The notes below the pieces were generated by a model that did no database searches, was not told where the DNA came from, and saw nothing but the letters and a program-made list of their open reading frames with translations. From assembly GCF_022832385.1 (NCBI RefSeq), contig NZ_JALHLE010000013.1, positions 1 through 64,000 of the forward strand: DNA of 64,000 nucleotides, read 5' to 3'. Below are positions 17,575-25,459 of the stretch, piece by piece. A program made the translations under genes and the position numbers. The DNA is from Novosphingobium album (ex Hu et al. 2023). Its GTDB lineage: Bacteria > Pseudomonadota > Alphaproteobacteria > Sphingomonadales > Sphingomonadaceae. Each line of letters begins with the position of its first letter. Position 1 is the stretch's first letter.

Positions 17575-17695
17575 GGAACGAATATCCACCCAAAACACGC
17601 ATTTCAAGTCAGTTGATCCGGGATATAAGTGCACATAGTTTTCTCACCAGAACCCAGAGCGGAATCGCCGCCAGCTGGAATATGGAGAGGGAAAC

Positions 17696-19168
17696 ATGGG
17701 CTTTCTCAGTCCGGACCGTTCGGTCCTGCCGCAACATGCGCTGGTAATCGGCGACAAGGCCGAAGCGGGCGGCAGTGGCGCCACATACGCCCATATCTAT
17801 CCCGGTACCGGCGAAGTGACGCGTGAGATCGCATTGGCCAATGCCGCCGATGTCGATCGCGCCGTCGCGGCGGCGCACTCGGCCTTTCCCGCCTGGCGTG
17901 CCATGCCTGGCGACAAGCGCCGTGATCTGATGCTGCGCCTCGCCGCCCTGATCGACGAGAAGACGGCGGAGATGTCGCCGCTGCTCGCGATCGAGAACGG
18001 CTCGATCCTCATCGCCTCGCCCTACATGAGCGCGGATGCCTCGCAGAAGTTCCGCTATTTCGGCGGCTGGGCCGACAAGATCGAAGGCCGGACGATCTCC
18101 ACGTGGGGCGGCCCCGCGCACGACTATGTCAGCTACGAGCCTTATGGCACCGTCGGCATCATCGTGCCCTGGAACGGCCCGCTCTTCGCGGCGACCATGT
18201 GCATGGCTCCCGCTCTCGCGGCGGGCAACTGCATCGTCCTCAAGGCGCCCGAGAACGCGCCTTGGTCGCTGATGAAACTGATGGAGATCATCCAGCTTGC
18301 CGGGTTCCCTCCGGGCGTGGTCAATCTCGTCACCGGCGGCCCCGACGTGGGCGAGGCGATGGTCTCGCATCCCGGCATCGGCAAGATCGAATTCATCGGC
18401 TCGGGCGGAACCGCGCGCAAGATCCTCGCCAATGCCGCGCAGAACCTCAAGCCGGTAGGGCTGGAACTGGGCGGCAAGTCGGCGGTGATCGTCTTTGCCG
18501 ATGCTGACCTGCAAGCCGCCGCCAAGCGCGGCCTGTCGGGCGCCGTCAGCGCCAACGGACAGGGCTGCGTCAATGGCACGCGCCTGCTGGTCGAGCGGTC
18601 CATCTACGAGCCTTACCTGCAGATGCTGCAAGGCATGGCCGGCTATGTGAAAGTCGGCGATCCGCTGGCGATGGACACCTTCATGGGGCCGGTCATTTCC
18701 GAAACCGCGCTCGACCGTATCCAGAGCATGGTTACAGGCGGCGTGGCCGAAGGCGGTCGCGTGGTCTGCGGCGGAGAGCGGCTGAGCGGCGACTACGCAT
18801 CCGGCTTCTTCCTTCCGGTCACCGTGCTGGCTGATGTCGATCCGGGCAGTACCATCGCGAAGAACGAGGTGTTCGGACCGGTGATCGTCGTCACCCCCTT
18901 CGACACCGAGGAAGAAGCCATCGCGCTGGCCAATTCCACCGACTACGGCCTTGGCGCCTACATCCACACCACCAACCTTTCCCGCGCCCATCGGGTCGCC
19001 AATCAGATGATGGCGGGACAGGTTCAGGTGAATGGATCAGGCGAGGCGATGACGCCCTGCGTCCCCTTCGGCGGCATGAAGCACTCCGGCCACGGCCGCC
19101 TCGGCGGGATCGAGGGACTGCGCGAATTCCAGCAGGTCCGCAACGTCTGGGTCAACCTTCAGGACTGA
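17696..19168 (+). CDS. NAD(P)-dependent aldehyde dehydrogenase
   Basis: A 490-residue ALDH that oxidises an aldehyde to its acid. All catalytic features are in place: PWN (N160), cofactor-binding K183 in LKAPENAP, FIGSGGTA near 233-240, Glu257 in LELGGKS, and nucleophile Cys291 in NGQGCVNGTR. The C-terminal KNEVFGPVIVVTPFD and PFGGMKHSGHGR segments are also normal. A strong GGAGAGGGAAAC site precedes the ATG. It is the first gene of a four-gene operon (ALDH, CMD-like, SDR, SDR) divergent from a GntR regulator, and would take the aldehyde produced by one of the SDRs or an upstream cleavage. Confidence 0.93.
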   Translation: MGFLSPDRSVLPQHALVIGDKAEAGGSGATYAHIYPGTGEVTREIALANAADVDRAVAAAHSAFPAWRAMPGDKRRDLMLRLAALIDEKTAEMSPLLAIENGSILIASPYMSADASQKFRYFGGWADKIEGRTISTWGGPAHDYVSYEPYGTVGIIVPWNGPLFAATMCMAPALAAGNCIVLKAPENAPWSLMKLMEIIQLAGFPPGVVNLVTGGPDVGEAMVSHPGIGKIEFIGSGGTARKILANAAQNLKPVGLELGGKSAVIVFADADLQAAAKRGLSGAVSANGQGCVNGTRLLVERSIYEPYLQMLQGMAGYVKVGDPLAMDTFMGPVISETALDRIQSMVTGGVAEGGRVVCGGERLSGDYASGFFLPVTVLADVDPGSTIAKNEVFGPVIVVTPFDTEEEAIALANSTDYGLGAYIHTTNLSRAHRVANQMMAGQVQVNGSGEAMTPCVPFGGMKHSGHGRLGGIEGLREFQQVRNVWVNLQD

Positions 19169-19180
19169 GGAGCAAGCATT

Positions 19181-19966
19181 ATGACACTTCTCGATCCGAA
19201 AGACCGTATCGCCGCCGGTCTCGCCAGCGAGGCACAATCGACTGGCCGCGAGGCGAAGGAACCCACCACTCTGCTGGAGGAAAGCTGGCGCGATTTTATC
19301 TGGGCTGAAGTCTGGACCCGGCCGGGCATGCCCCGCCGCGCCCGCTATCTCGTCGCCATGGCGACGGCGGCGACGTGCGGACTGGAAGAAAGCCAGATCG
19401 AAGATTTCGTGCGCGGCGCTCTCCTCAACAAGGAACTGTCGCTGGCCGAACTGCGCGAGGGCGCACTGCATCTGGCAGTCTATTCCGGCTGGGGCAACGG
19501 CGGCAAGCTGGACCGGGCGATCACCCGCGTCGCCAAGGAACTGGGCCTGCCGCCCGCCGAAGTACCGTCGATCTGCCCCGAACCGTGGGACCCGCAAGTG
19601 CGCAACGATCGGGGCCACGCCGCCTTCGACAAGGTGATGACGTTCCCGCCCGGCCCGCCGAGCACCCCGTACCTTCAGGGCATCAACAACTTCGTCTTCG
19701 GCGAGATGTGGTGCCGCCCCGGCCTCGACGAAGCCTCCCGCCGCTGGCTGACGCTGGTAGGCGTGTGCGAATCAGGGGCCGAGATTCCGATCCGCAGCCA
19801 CATCCACGCCGCCATGGCGAGCGGCAACTGCAAGCCAGAGGAAATGCTCGAATTCGTGCTGCAATACGGCACTCACGCGGGCTGGCCCAAGGCCTCGCGG
19901 ATGCAGGGCGTCATCCTCGAAATGATCGACAAGGTAGCCAAAGGCCTGCCCTGGCACGCCAAGTAG
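19181..19966 (+). CDS. Carboxymuconolactone decarboxylase-like protein, tandem domains
   Basis: A 261-residue protein with two copies of the CMD/AhpD fold: residues about 40-120 (RYLVAMATAATCG, ALHLAVYSGWGN) and about 165-255 (RRWLTLVGVCESG, VLQYGTHAGWPKA). There is no C-x-x-C redox pair, so it belongs with the carboxymuconolactone decarboxylase side and not with AhpD peroxidases. The His residues in HLAVYSGWG and YGTHAGWP are conserved in that group. GAGGAG precedes the ATG, and the gene begins 12 bp after the ALDH stop. In this operon it likely acts on a lactone or keto acid intermediate. Confidence 0.8.
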   Translation: MTLLDPKDRIAAGLASEAQSTGREAKEPTTLLEESWRDFIWAEVWTRPGMPRRARYLVAMATAATCGLEESQIEDFVRGALLNKELSLAELREGALHLAVYSGWGNGGKLDRAITRVAKELGLPPAEVPSICPEPWDPQVRNDRGHAAFDKVMTFPPGPPSTPYLQGINNFVFGEMWCRPGLDEASRRWLTLVGVCESGAEIPIRSHIHAAMASGNCKPEEMLEFVLQYGTHAGWPKASRMQGVILEMIDKVAKGLPWHAK

Positions 19967-19979
19967 AAGGGCTTCACCC

Positions 19980-20735
19980 ATGAACACCGATATGACCGGC
20001 AAGGCCGCTCTCATCACCGGCGCGGCTTCGGGCCTCGGCCGCGCCACCGCGCTCAAGTTCGCAGCGGCAGGGGCCGATCTGTGGCTGGCCGACGTCAATG
20101 CCGCCGGGCTGGAAGAGACCGTGGCGATGCTCGCCGACAGCGGCAGCACCATCGGCCACGAAGTCGTGGACCTTTCCGATCCCGAGGCCTGCATGCAGGC
20201 CGTCGTGGCAGCGGTGGCCCGCTTCGGGCGGCTCGACGCGCTGTGTAACGTCGCCGGTCTGATCTACCTCGCCAACACCCCGCAGATGCCGCTCGACCAG
20301 TACCAGCGGACCATCGACGTCAATCTGTCAGCGCCGTTCCACCTCTCGCAGGCCGCGATCCCCCACTTGCTTGAAAGCCACGGTGCGATCGTGAATGTCG
20401 CCTCCTCCGCCGCGCATATCGGCGAGGCCTATGCTGCCGCCTACTGCGCCAGCAAATGGGGCATCCTGGGCATGACCAAGGCCATGGCGATGGAGTTTCA
20501 GAAAGCCCCGATCCGCATCAACGCGGTCGCACCGGGGGGCATGGTCACCAACATCGCCGCCAATTTCGTGCCGCCGGAAGGCTGCGACTTCGACCTCATC
20601 AAGCGCTTTTCCGGAATGCGCGGCACGGTCGAAGTGGCGGACGTCGCGGACATGATCCTGATGCTCGCCTCGGAAGCCGGGCGCGGGTTCCACGGCGCCT
20701 GCATAGACATCGATGCCGGCATCACGGCCGGCTGA
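19980..20735 (+). CDS. Short-chain dehydrogenase/reductase
   Basis: A 251-residue classical SDR, third gene of the ALDH operon and 13 bp after the CMD-like gene. Cofactor loop TGAASGLGRA (14-23), an Asp in LADVNAAG suggesting NAD(H) preference, CNVAG in place of NNAG, catalytic Ser in VASSAA and the Y-C-A-S-K pair are all visible. The C-terminal FHGACIDIDAGITAG matches the usual VDGG end. Substrate is probably an alcohol or hydroxyacyl intermediate of the same unknown pathway. Confidence 0.88.
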   Translation: MNTDMTGKAALITGAASGLGRATALKFAAAGADLWLADVNAAGLEETVAMLADSGSTIGHEVVDLSDPEACMQAVVAAVARFGRLDALCNVAGLIYLANTPQMPLDQYQRTIDVNLSAPFHLSQAAIPHLLESHGAIVNVASSAAHIGEAYAAAYCASKWGILGMTKAMAMEFQKAPIRINAVAPGGMVTNIAANFVPPEGCDFDLIKRFSGMRGTVEVADVADMILMLASEAGRGFHGACIDIDAGITAG

Positions 20736-20748
20736 GGGAGGTTCCACC

Positions 20749-21534
20749 ATGACATTCACACTCGACCAGTTCCGCCTCAATGGCAAAGCCGCGATCGTCA
20801 CTGGCGCCGGCGGGCGGGGCAATTCGATCGGCCGCGCATATGCGCTGGGCCTCGCCGAAGCGGGTGCCTCGGTCGTCGTTGCTGACCTTAACGGCGAGGG
20901 CGCGAAGGCCGTAGCTGATGAGATCACGGCAGCTGGCGGCAAGGCCGTCTCCGTTCAGGTCGATGTATCCGACGAAGCCTCCACCCTTGCCATGGGAGCA
21001 GCAGCCATCGAGGCCTTCGGCGGGGTCGATATCCTCGTCAACAACGCCGCGCTGATGGTCGATATCAGCTACGACAATTGCGAGACGATCAGCCTCGACG
21101 CCTGGAACAAGGCCTTTGCCGTGAACCTCAATGGCGCCCTGCTCTGCGCCCGCGCCGTGATCCCCTCGATGCGCGAGCGCGGCGGCGGGCGTATCGTCAA
21201 CCAGACCAGCGGCGGCGCCTTCCCGGCGACCGGGCTCTACGGCATTTCGAAACTCGCGCTGGTCGGCCTCACCACCGCGCTCGCGAAGCAGTTCGGCAAG
21301 GACGGCATCACCTGCAACGCGATCGCGCCGGGCAACGTGAAATCCGACGCCGGCAAGCTGCTGGTGCCGGACGATTCCCCTTTCATCAAGTTCCTGGAAA
21401 TGTCCTGTGCCCTTCGCCCGCGCGGGGAGCCCGACGAACTGGTGGGAACGCTGCTGCTGCTCTGCTCCGAGGCAGGTCAGTGGATCAGCGGCCAGACGAT
21501 CCACGTCGATGGCGGGTGGGTTCTGCGTCCATAA
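20749..21534 (+). CDS. Short-chain dehydrogenase/reductase
   Basis: A 261-residue classical SDR, last gene of the operon, 13 bp downstream of the previous SDR with GGGAGG before the ATG. The nucleotide loop is TGAGGRGNSIGRA with three extra residues, a form common in NAD-dependent cis-diol and 3-ketoacyl reductase relatives. Asp in VVADLNGEG, NNAAL, Ser in QTSGG and Y-G-I-S-K are intact. The end IHVDGGWVLRP is typical. A second dehydrogenase in one short operon suggests two successive alcohol oxidations or opposite stereochemistry. Confidence 0.88.
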   Translation: MTFTLDQFRLNGKAAIVTGAGGRGNSIGRAYALGLAEAGASVVVADLNGEGAKAVADEITAAGGKAVSVQVDVSDEASTLAMGAAAIEAFGGVDILVNNAALMVDISYDNCETISLDAWNKAFAVNLNGALLCARAVIPSMRERGGGRIVNQTSGGAFPATGLYGISKLALVGLTTALAKQFGKDGITCNAIAPGNVKSDAGKLLVPDDSPFIKFLEMSCALRPRGEPDELVGTLLLLCSEAGQWISGQTIHVDGGWVLRP

Positions 21535-21889
21535 AGGGCGCACAAGCGCCTCGGCCAACTCGAGCGTCTCGCTGTTCGGCGTGCTCGTCCTCGCGCCGCC
21601 TCTACCCTGGCCGGCAGGACACACACTTTCGTCCCGCCGGTCCGTTTGGCACCGGGACACGGAAAACCCGTCCCCTGCCATTCTCTCCCAGGAGATGCCG
21701 TCCGCAGCGCGGCAAGCTGACGAACGCGGCAAGACGCGGGCGTTGAAACGGCGAAATCCCGTCTGCCTTGCCGACCGACGCCCCCTCCGCTAGGTACATG
21801 AGACATCCCCCCTGACAAGACCATCTTGTGCCAGACCAAGCCAGCGGCGGTCGGCGCGAGGACATCACCGGTCGCCGGAACGCTAAAGA
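21535..21889. other. Intergenic region without a supported gene
   Basis: These 355 bp follow the SDR operon. A short GGCGC/GCGCC hairpin (21537-21550) stands right after the stop but has no T-run. A second bulged stem forms between GGGACACGG and CCCGTCCC around 21655-21675. Open frames here on both strands lack ribosome sites and family resemblance. The region presumably contains the promoter of the dioxygenase gene; I see no clear -35/-10 pair. Confidence 0.4.
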
Positions 21890-22591
21890 ATGAACACACC
21901 TTCGGGTTGCCTCGCCGAGCCGGGGCCCCTGTTTCTTTCACCCGGGAAACTGGCCTGCCCCGGCGAGCCAACGTGGCAGGCCTTCGTCCGCAGCTGGGAC
22001 GACATGCCGCTCGACACATGGATGGGCGACGGCGGCACCTACCGGCGCAGGCGTTATGCCGCATTCGAGGTCGGGGATGGACGCTGCGAACGCCTTTCCC
22101 ACCGTCCCCACTATCAGGCGCGCGACTACAACCCGCTCAATGGCGGTGTCGAACGCTGGTTCGCCCCCATCGCAGAGGACGCGGCCGCCTCACCACTTTT
22201 TCAAAGGCTGCTGCGAGACACGGCCGCGCTCATCGAGCGGAATGCTTCGCTGACGCCGCGGCACTGGATCGTCGAAGCCCATCAGTTCCGTATCGAAGCG
22301 CAGCCCGAGCAGCCGGGCCTGCCGACCCCCGAAGGCATGCACCGCGACGGGCGCGATTGGGTCCTGATCCTGCTGATGGGCGGCTGCGGTTTCACCGGCG
22401 GCGAGACTTGTGTCGAGGATCAGTCAGGCCAGATCCTGCTGAGACACCGGTTGTCCGAACCCGGCGAAGCCTTGCTGCTCAATGACCGGGCGTTGCGCCA
22501 CGGCACTTCTCCGGTCGAGGCCGCGCCGGCCGGCACGCCCGCATGGCGGGACACGCTTGTCCTTACCTTCGCCGAGGTGCCAGCGCCCTGA
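21890..22591 (+). CDS. 2-oxoglutarate/Fe(II)-dependent dioxygenase family protein
   Basis: A 233-residue protein of the 2OG-Fe dioxygenase family PF10014, which includes free L-amino-acid (isoleucine) hydroxylases. The facial triad is visible as HRDGRDWV (His and Asp, near residue 152) and a distal His in RHGTSPVE (about 204), followed by RDTLVLTF whose Arg binds 2-oxoglutarate. The N-terminal PTWQAFVRSWDDMPLDTWM and YRRRRYAAFEV segments match the family. The ribosome site is weak. It is convergent with the PhzF gene, with 12 bp between stops. An amino-acid or peptide substrate is likely. Confidence 0.82.
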   Translation: MNTPSGCLAEPGPLFLSPGKLACPGEPTWQAFVRSWDDMPLDTWMGDGGTYRRRRYAAFEVGDGRCERLSHRPHYQARDYNPLNGGVERWFAPIAEDAAASPLFQRLLRDTAALIERNASLTPRHWIVEAHQFRIEAQPEQPGLPTPEGMHRDGRDWVLILLMGGCGFTGGETCVEDQSGQILLRHRLSEPGEALLLNDRALRHGTSPVEAAPAGTPAWRDTLVLTFAEVPAP

Positions 22592-22603
22592 CGAACACAC
22601 CGG

Positions 22604-23440
22604 CTACCCCTGGCCGGAAAAAAGCGTAAGCGTACGTCCGCCAACCCAGACCTGACCGTTCGCATCCTGCATCAGATCAACTCTGCCGGTCCGACCGAGA
22701 CGTGTGCCCTGCGAAGCGACATAGTGCCCTTGCGCCCGGCCGCTGGTGAACAGCCATTGCCCGACCGAAGCATTGAGGCTCCCTGTGACCGGGTCCTCGA
22801 TCATGTTTCCGGTCTGTCCGGTAAAGAGCGCACGGAGTTCGAACGCCGCGTCGCTCCCCGGCGGATACGCGCCTACCAGGCCGATATCCAGCCGTTCGGA
22901 CGAATTCCCCACCGGCTCGACCGCCAGCACCGCTTCTGCGGAAGCCAGCAGCACCGCGATCCAGCCCGGGCCGTTGTCCACCCATCGGGCCTCGACAATC
23001 GCATCCGGATCGATCTGCAAGGCCTCGGCAACCCGCGCGATATCTGCCTCGCTCGCCGCCCCCTCGCGGATCAGCGGCGGGGCGGCGAATGCGAGGCCCT
23101 GGCCGCCCTGCCGGACCTCGATCAGGCCCGCCCCGCATTCCTGCACGACCACGCCTTCACGCTTCGGCTTGCCGCCGGCTTCGAGCCAGACGTGACAGGT
23201 ACCCAGCGTCGGATGCCCGGCAAACGGCAATTCATGCGCCAGCGTGAATATCCGCACGCGGTAATCCGCTTCATCCTGCGTCGGCGGCAGCAGGAACGTG
23301 GTTTCTGACAAGTTGAGCCATCGCGTAATGCCTTGCATTTCCTCGGTGGTGAGACCTTCGGCATTGCTGATCACGGCAAGCGGGTTGCCTGTGAAGGGAT
23401 CGATGCCGAACACATCGACGAGTTTGAAAGGGCGGTTCAT
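22604..23440 (-). CDS. PhzF-family isomerase/epimerase-like protein
   Basis: A 278-residue PhzF-fold protein. The N-terminus FKLVDVFGIDPFTGNPLAV and the active-site Glu in NLSETTFLLPP (about residue 46) match PhzF and the related diaminopimelate-epimerase fold. FAGHPTLGTCHV (about 74-85) and the IEDPVTGSLNASVGQWL segment in the second half are also family signatures. Most such proteins outside phenazine clusters have no proven reaction, and no other phenazine gene is here. GAAGGAG precedes the ATG, and it lies 15 bp after the UrcA gene in what looks like a two-gene operon divergent from a MocR regulator. Confidence 0.87.
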   Translation of the reverse strand: MNRPFKLVDVFGIDPFTGNPLAVISNAEGLTTEEMQGITRWLNLSETTFLLPPTQDEADYRVRIFTLAHELPFAGHPTLGTCHVWLEAGGKPKREGVVVQECGAGLIEVRQGGQGLAFAAPPLIREGAASEADIARVAEALQIDPDAIVEARWVDNGPGWIAVLLASAEAVLAVEPVGNSSERLDIGLVGAYPPGSDAAFELRALFTGQTGNMIEDPVTGSLNASVGQWLFTSGRAQGHYVASQGTRLGRTGRVDLMQDANGQVWVGGRTLTLFSGQG

Positions 23441-23455
23441 GCAATCTCCTTCGGA

Positions 23456-23785
23456 TCAGTGCTTGTTGTTGTAAGCCAGCGCGAGCTGCGGGTCACCGAT
23501 ACGGGTCAAGGCATCCGCCATGGCGTCATGCCAGCAGACCGACCGGCGAACGGCAGACTTCACCTCCCGCAGACTGGATGAGGATGCTCCACAGACCACA
23601 AGCGCGGCATTCTCGATGCGGACCAGCGTACGCTTTGCCGCCTCCGGAGTTGCCGGATGCGTGTCCACCGCATCCAGGGTGACAGCATAGCGATTGTCGC
23701 CGATCCGGTCCTGCGCGACGGCAGGGGCGGTCAGCGCAAGGCCAAGCGCGGCGACGGCAAGGGACGTTTTGAGCAAGTTCTTCAT
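23456..23785 (-). CDS. UrcA-family secreted protein
   Basis: A 109-residue protein with a clean signal peptide (residues 1-24, ending APAVAQ) and a mature part of about 85 residues with two cysteines (near 65 and 84) that could form a disulfide. The pattern of a basic R-x-L-x-R-I segment, then ALVVCGA, a Ser/Arg-rich stretch and CWHDAMADAL matches the UrcA family common in sphingomonads and caulobacters, of unknown role. GGAGGTCAAC precedes the ATG. It is the first gene of a unit with phzF and diverges from the MocR gene. Confidence 0.78.
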   Translation of the reverse strand: MKNLLKTSLAVAALGLALTAPAVAQDRIGDNRYAVTLDAVDTHPATPEAAKRTLVRIENAALVVCGASSSSLREVKSAVRRSVCWHDAMADALTRIGDPQLALAYNNKH

Positions 23786-23887
23786 GTTGACCTCCTGTGT
23801 GCGCCCCCAATGCGCGCAAAGGGCTGGTCAAGACAGGAACAGATCGATACAATTTTAAAAAACCGTACCGATCAGGAATGCAGTACA

Positions 23888-25273
23888 GTGGCAACATCCC
23901 ATACCACCCGAACCGAACAGGTCATGCAACTGGTCCGCGACCGCATCGAGCGCCGAGACCTGACGCCGGGCGCACGCCTGCCTTCGGTGCGCGCCATGGC
24001 CGAAGCGACCGGCTATTCGAAATCGACCGTGGTCGAAGCTTACGACCGTCTGGCCGCCGACGGCGCGATCCGCTCCCGCCCCGGCGCGGGCTTCTATGTC
24101 TCGGCGCCGCTCTCGCCGCTCGCGCTCGACCGGATCGGCACGCCTGTCGAACGCGAGGTCGATCCCCTGTGGATGCTGCGCCAGTCACTCACGCATCGCC
24201 CGGATGCCTTGAAGCCCGGTTGCGGCTGGCTCCCGGACAGCTGGCTGGCCGGGGTACCGATCCGCAAGGCCCTGCGCGCCGCCGCGCGCAGCGATGCTGA
24301 CGGCCCGTTGACAGGCTATGCCTCGCTGCTGGGGTCTGCGCCGCTGCGCGCGCTGCTCGCCCGGCGGCTTGAGGAACAGGGTACACCTGCCGCCCCCGAC
24401 CAGATCCTGCTTACCGAAAGCAGCACTCACGCGCTCGACCTCGTCAGCCGATTCCTGCTCGAGCCGGGAGACACGGTGCTGGTCGATGACCCGTGCTACT
24501 TCAATTTCCTTGCGCTGCTGCGTGCACACCGGGCGAACGTCATTGGCGTGCCGATGACACCCGGTGGACCGGACATGGCCGCCTTTGCCGCGGCCTTGGC
24601 GGAGCACAGGCCCCGGTTCTACCTTACCAATTCGGCCTGCCACAATCCGACCGGCGCGACTCTGTCCGCCTCTACCGCACACCAGTTGCTGAAGCTGGCT
24701 GATGCGAATGATCTGGTGATCGTCGAGGACGATATTTTCGCCGATTTCGAACATACGCCCTCACCGCGCCTTGCCGCTTTCGACGGGCTGGACCGGGTGA
24801 TCCGGATCGGCAGTTTCTCGAAATCGGTGACAGCCGCGATCCGTTGCGGACATATCGCCGCGCGGCCTGACTGGATCGAAGCGCTGGCGGACCTGCGCGT
24901 GGCCACCTCCATGTCTGGCAACCCGCTTTCGGCAGAAATTCTCCATGCGGTACTGACCGATGGTGGATACCGCCGCCACATCGATGGCGTGCGCACGCAT
25001 CTGGCCCGCGCAACGGCCCGGACGATGGCCCGGCTGCGCAAAGCCGGGATCATCCCCTGGATCGAGCCGTCCGCCGGCCTGTTCATCTGGGCACGCCTGC
25101 CGGGTGGGCTCGATGCTGCACAGCTTGCCCGCGCCGCGCTGGCGGAGAATATCGTGCTGGCGCCGGGCAACGTGTTCAGCACGAACGGAATGTGGAGCGA
25201 CTACATGCGCTTCAACGTGGTGATGAGCGACAACGATCGGGTCAGCGACTTCCTCGCAAGGGCTTGCCGCTGA
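23888..25273 (+). CDS. MocR-type GntR/aminotransferase regulator
   Basis: A 461-residue PLP-dependent regulator. GTG 23888 behind AGGA is chosen as start; the frame continues further upstream through the divergent gene. Residues about 10-75 are a GntR winged helix (LPSVRAMAEATGYSKSTVVE, DGAIRSRPGAGFYV). The rest is a fold-type-I aminotransferase domain with NPTG (about 257), VEDDIFADFE and the Schiff-base lysine in IGSFSKSVTAAIRCG. MocR regulators sense PLP and amino-containing ligands. It faces the urcA-phzF pair across 102 bp and is their likely regulator. Confidence 0.9.
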   Translation: MATSHTTRTEQVMQLVRDRIERRDLTPGARLPSVRAMAEATGYSKSTVVEAYDRLAADGAIRSRPGAGFYVSAPLSPLALDRIGTPVEREVDPLWMLRQSLTHRPDALKPGCGWLPDSWLAGVPIRKALRAAARSDADGPLTGYASLLGSAPLRALLARRLEEQGTPAAPDQILLTESSTHALDLVSRFLLEPGDTVLVDDPCYFNFLALLRAHRANVIGVPMTPGGPDMAAFAAALAEHRPRFYLTNSACHNPTGATLSASTAHQLLKLADANDLVIVEDDIFADFEHTPSPRLAAFDGLDRVIRIGSFSKSVTAAIRCGHIAARPDWIEALADLRVATSMSGNPLSAEILHAVLTDGGYRRHIDGVRTHLARATARTMARLRKAGIIPWIEPSAGLFIWARLPGGLDAAQLARAALAENIVLAPGNVFSTNGMWSDYMRFNVVMSDNDRVSDFLARACR

Positions 25274-25459
25274 GACCCGCCCCGGGGAACTTCCGATAGC
25301 AGAAGATGCCGACCCCGCGGAAAGCAGCCTCTCTCCAGGCGATGCTACTCTGCCGGTCACGATCGGGGAACGCGGGTTCACAACCTAGATCACGGACAAG
25401 CAAATATTAGCGAATGGCACATAAGCCTCACAACCGCCCTTGTTCTGACAGGCAATAAA

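Noticed and set aside
21537..21550. Short hairpin after the SDR operon as a terminator
   Set aside because: Only five base pairs and no T-run; too weak to call.
22604..23440. PhzF gene as evidence of phenazine synthesis
   Set aside because: No phzA/B, C, D, E or G is present, and PhzF-fold proteins are widespread outside phenazine clusters.
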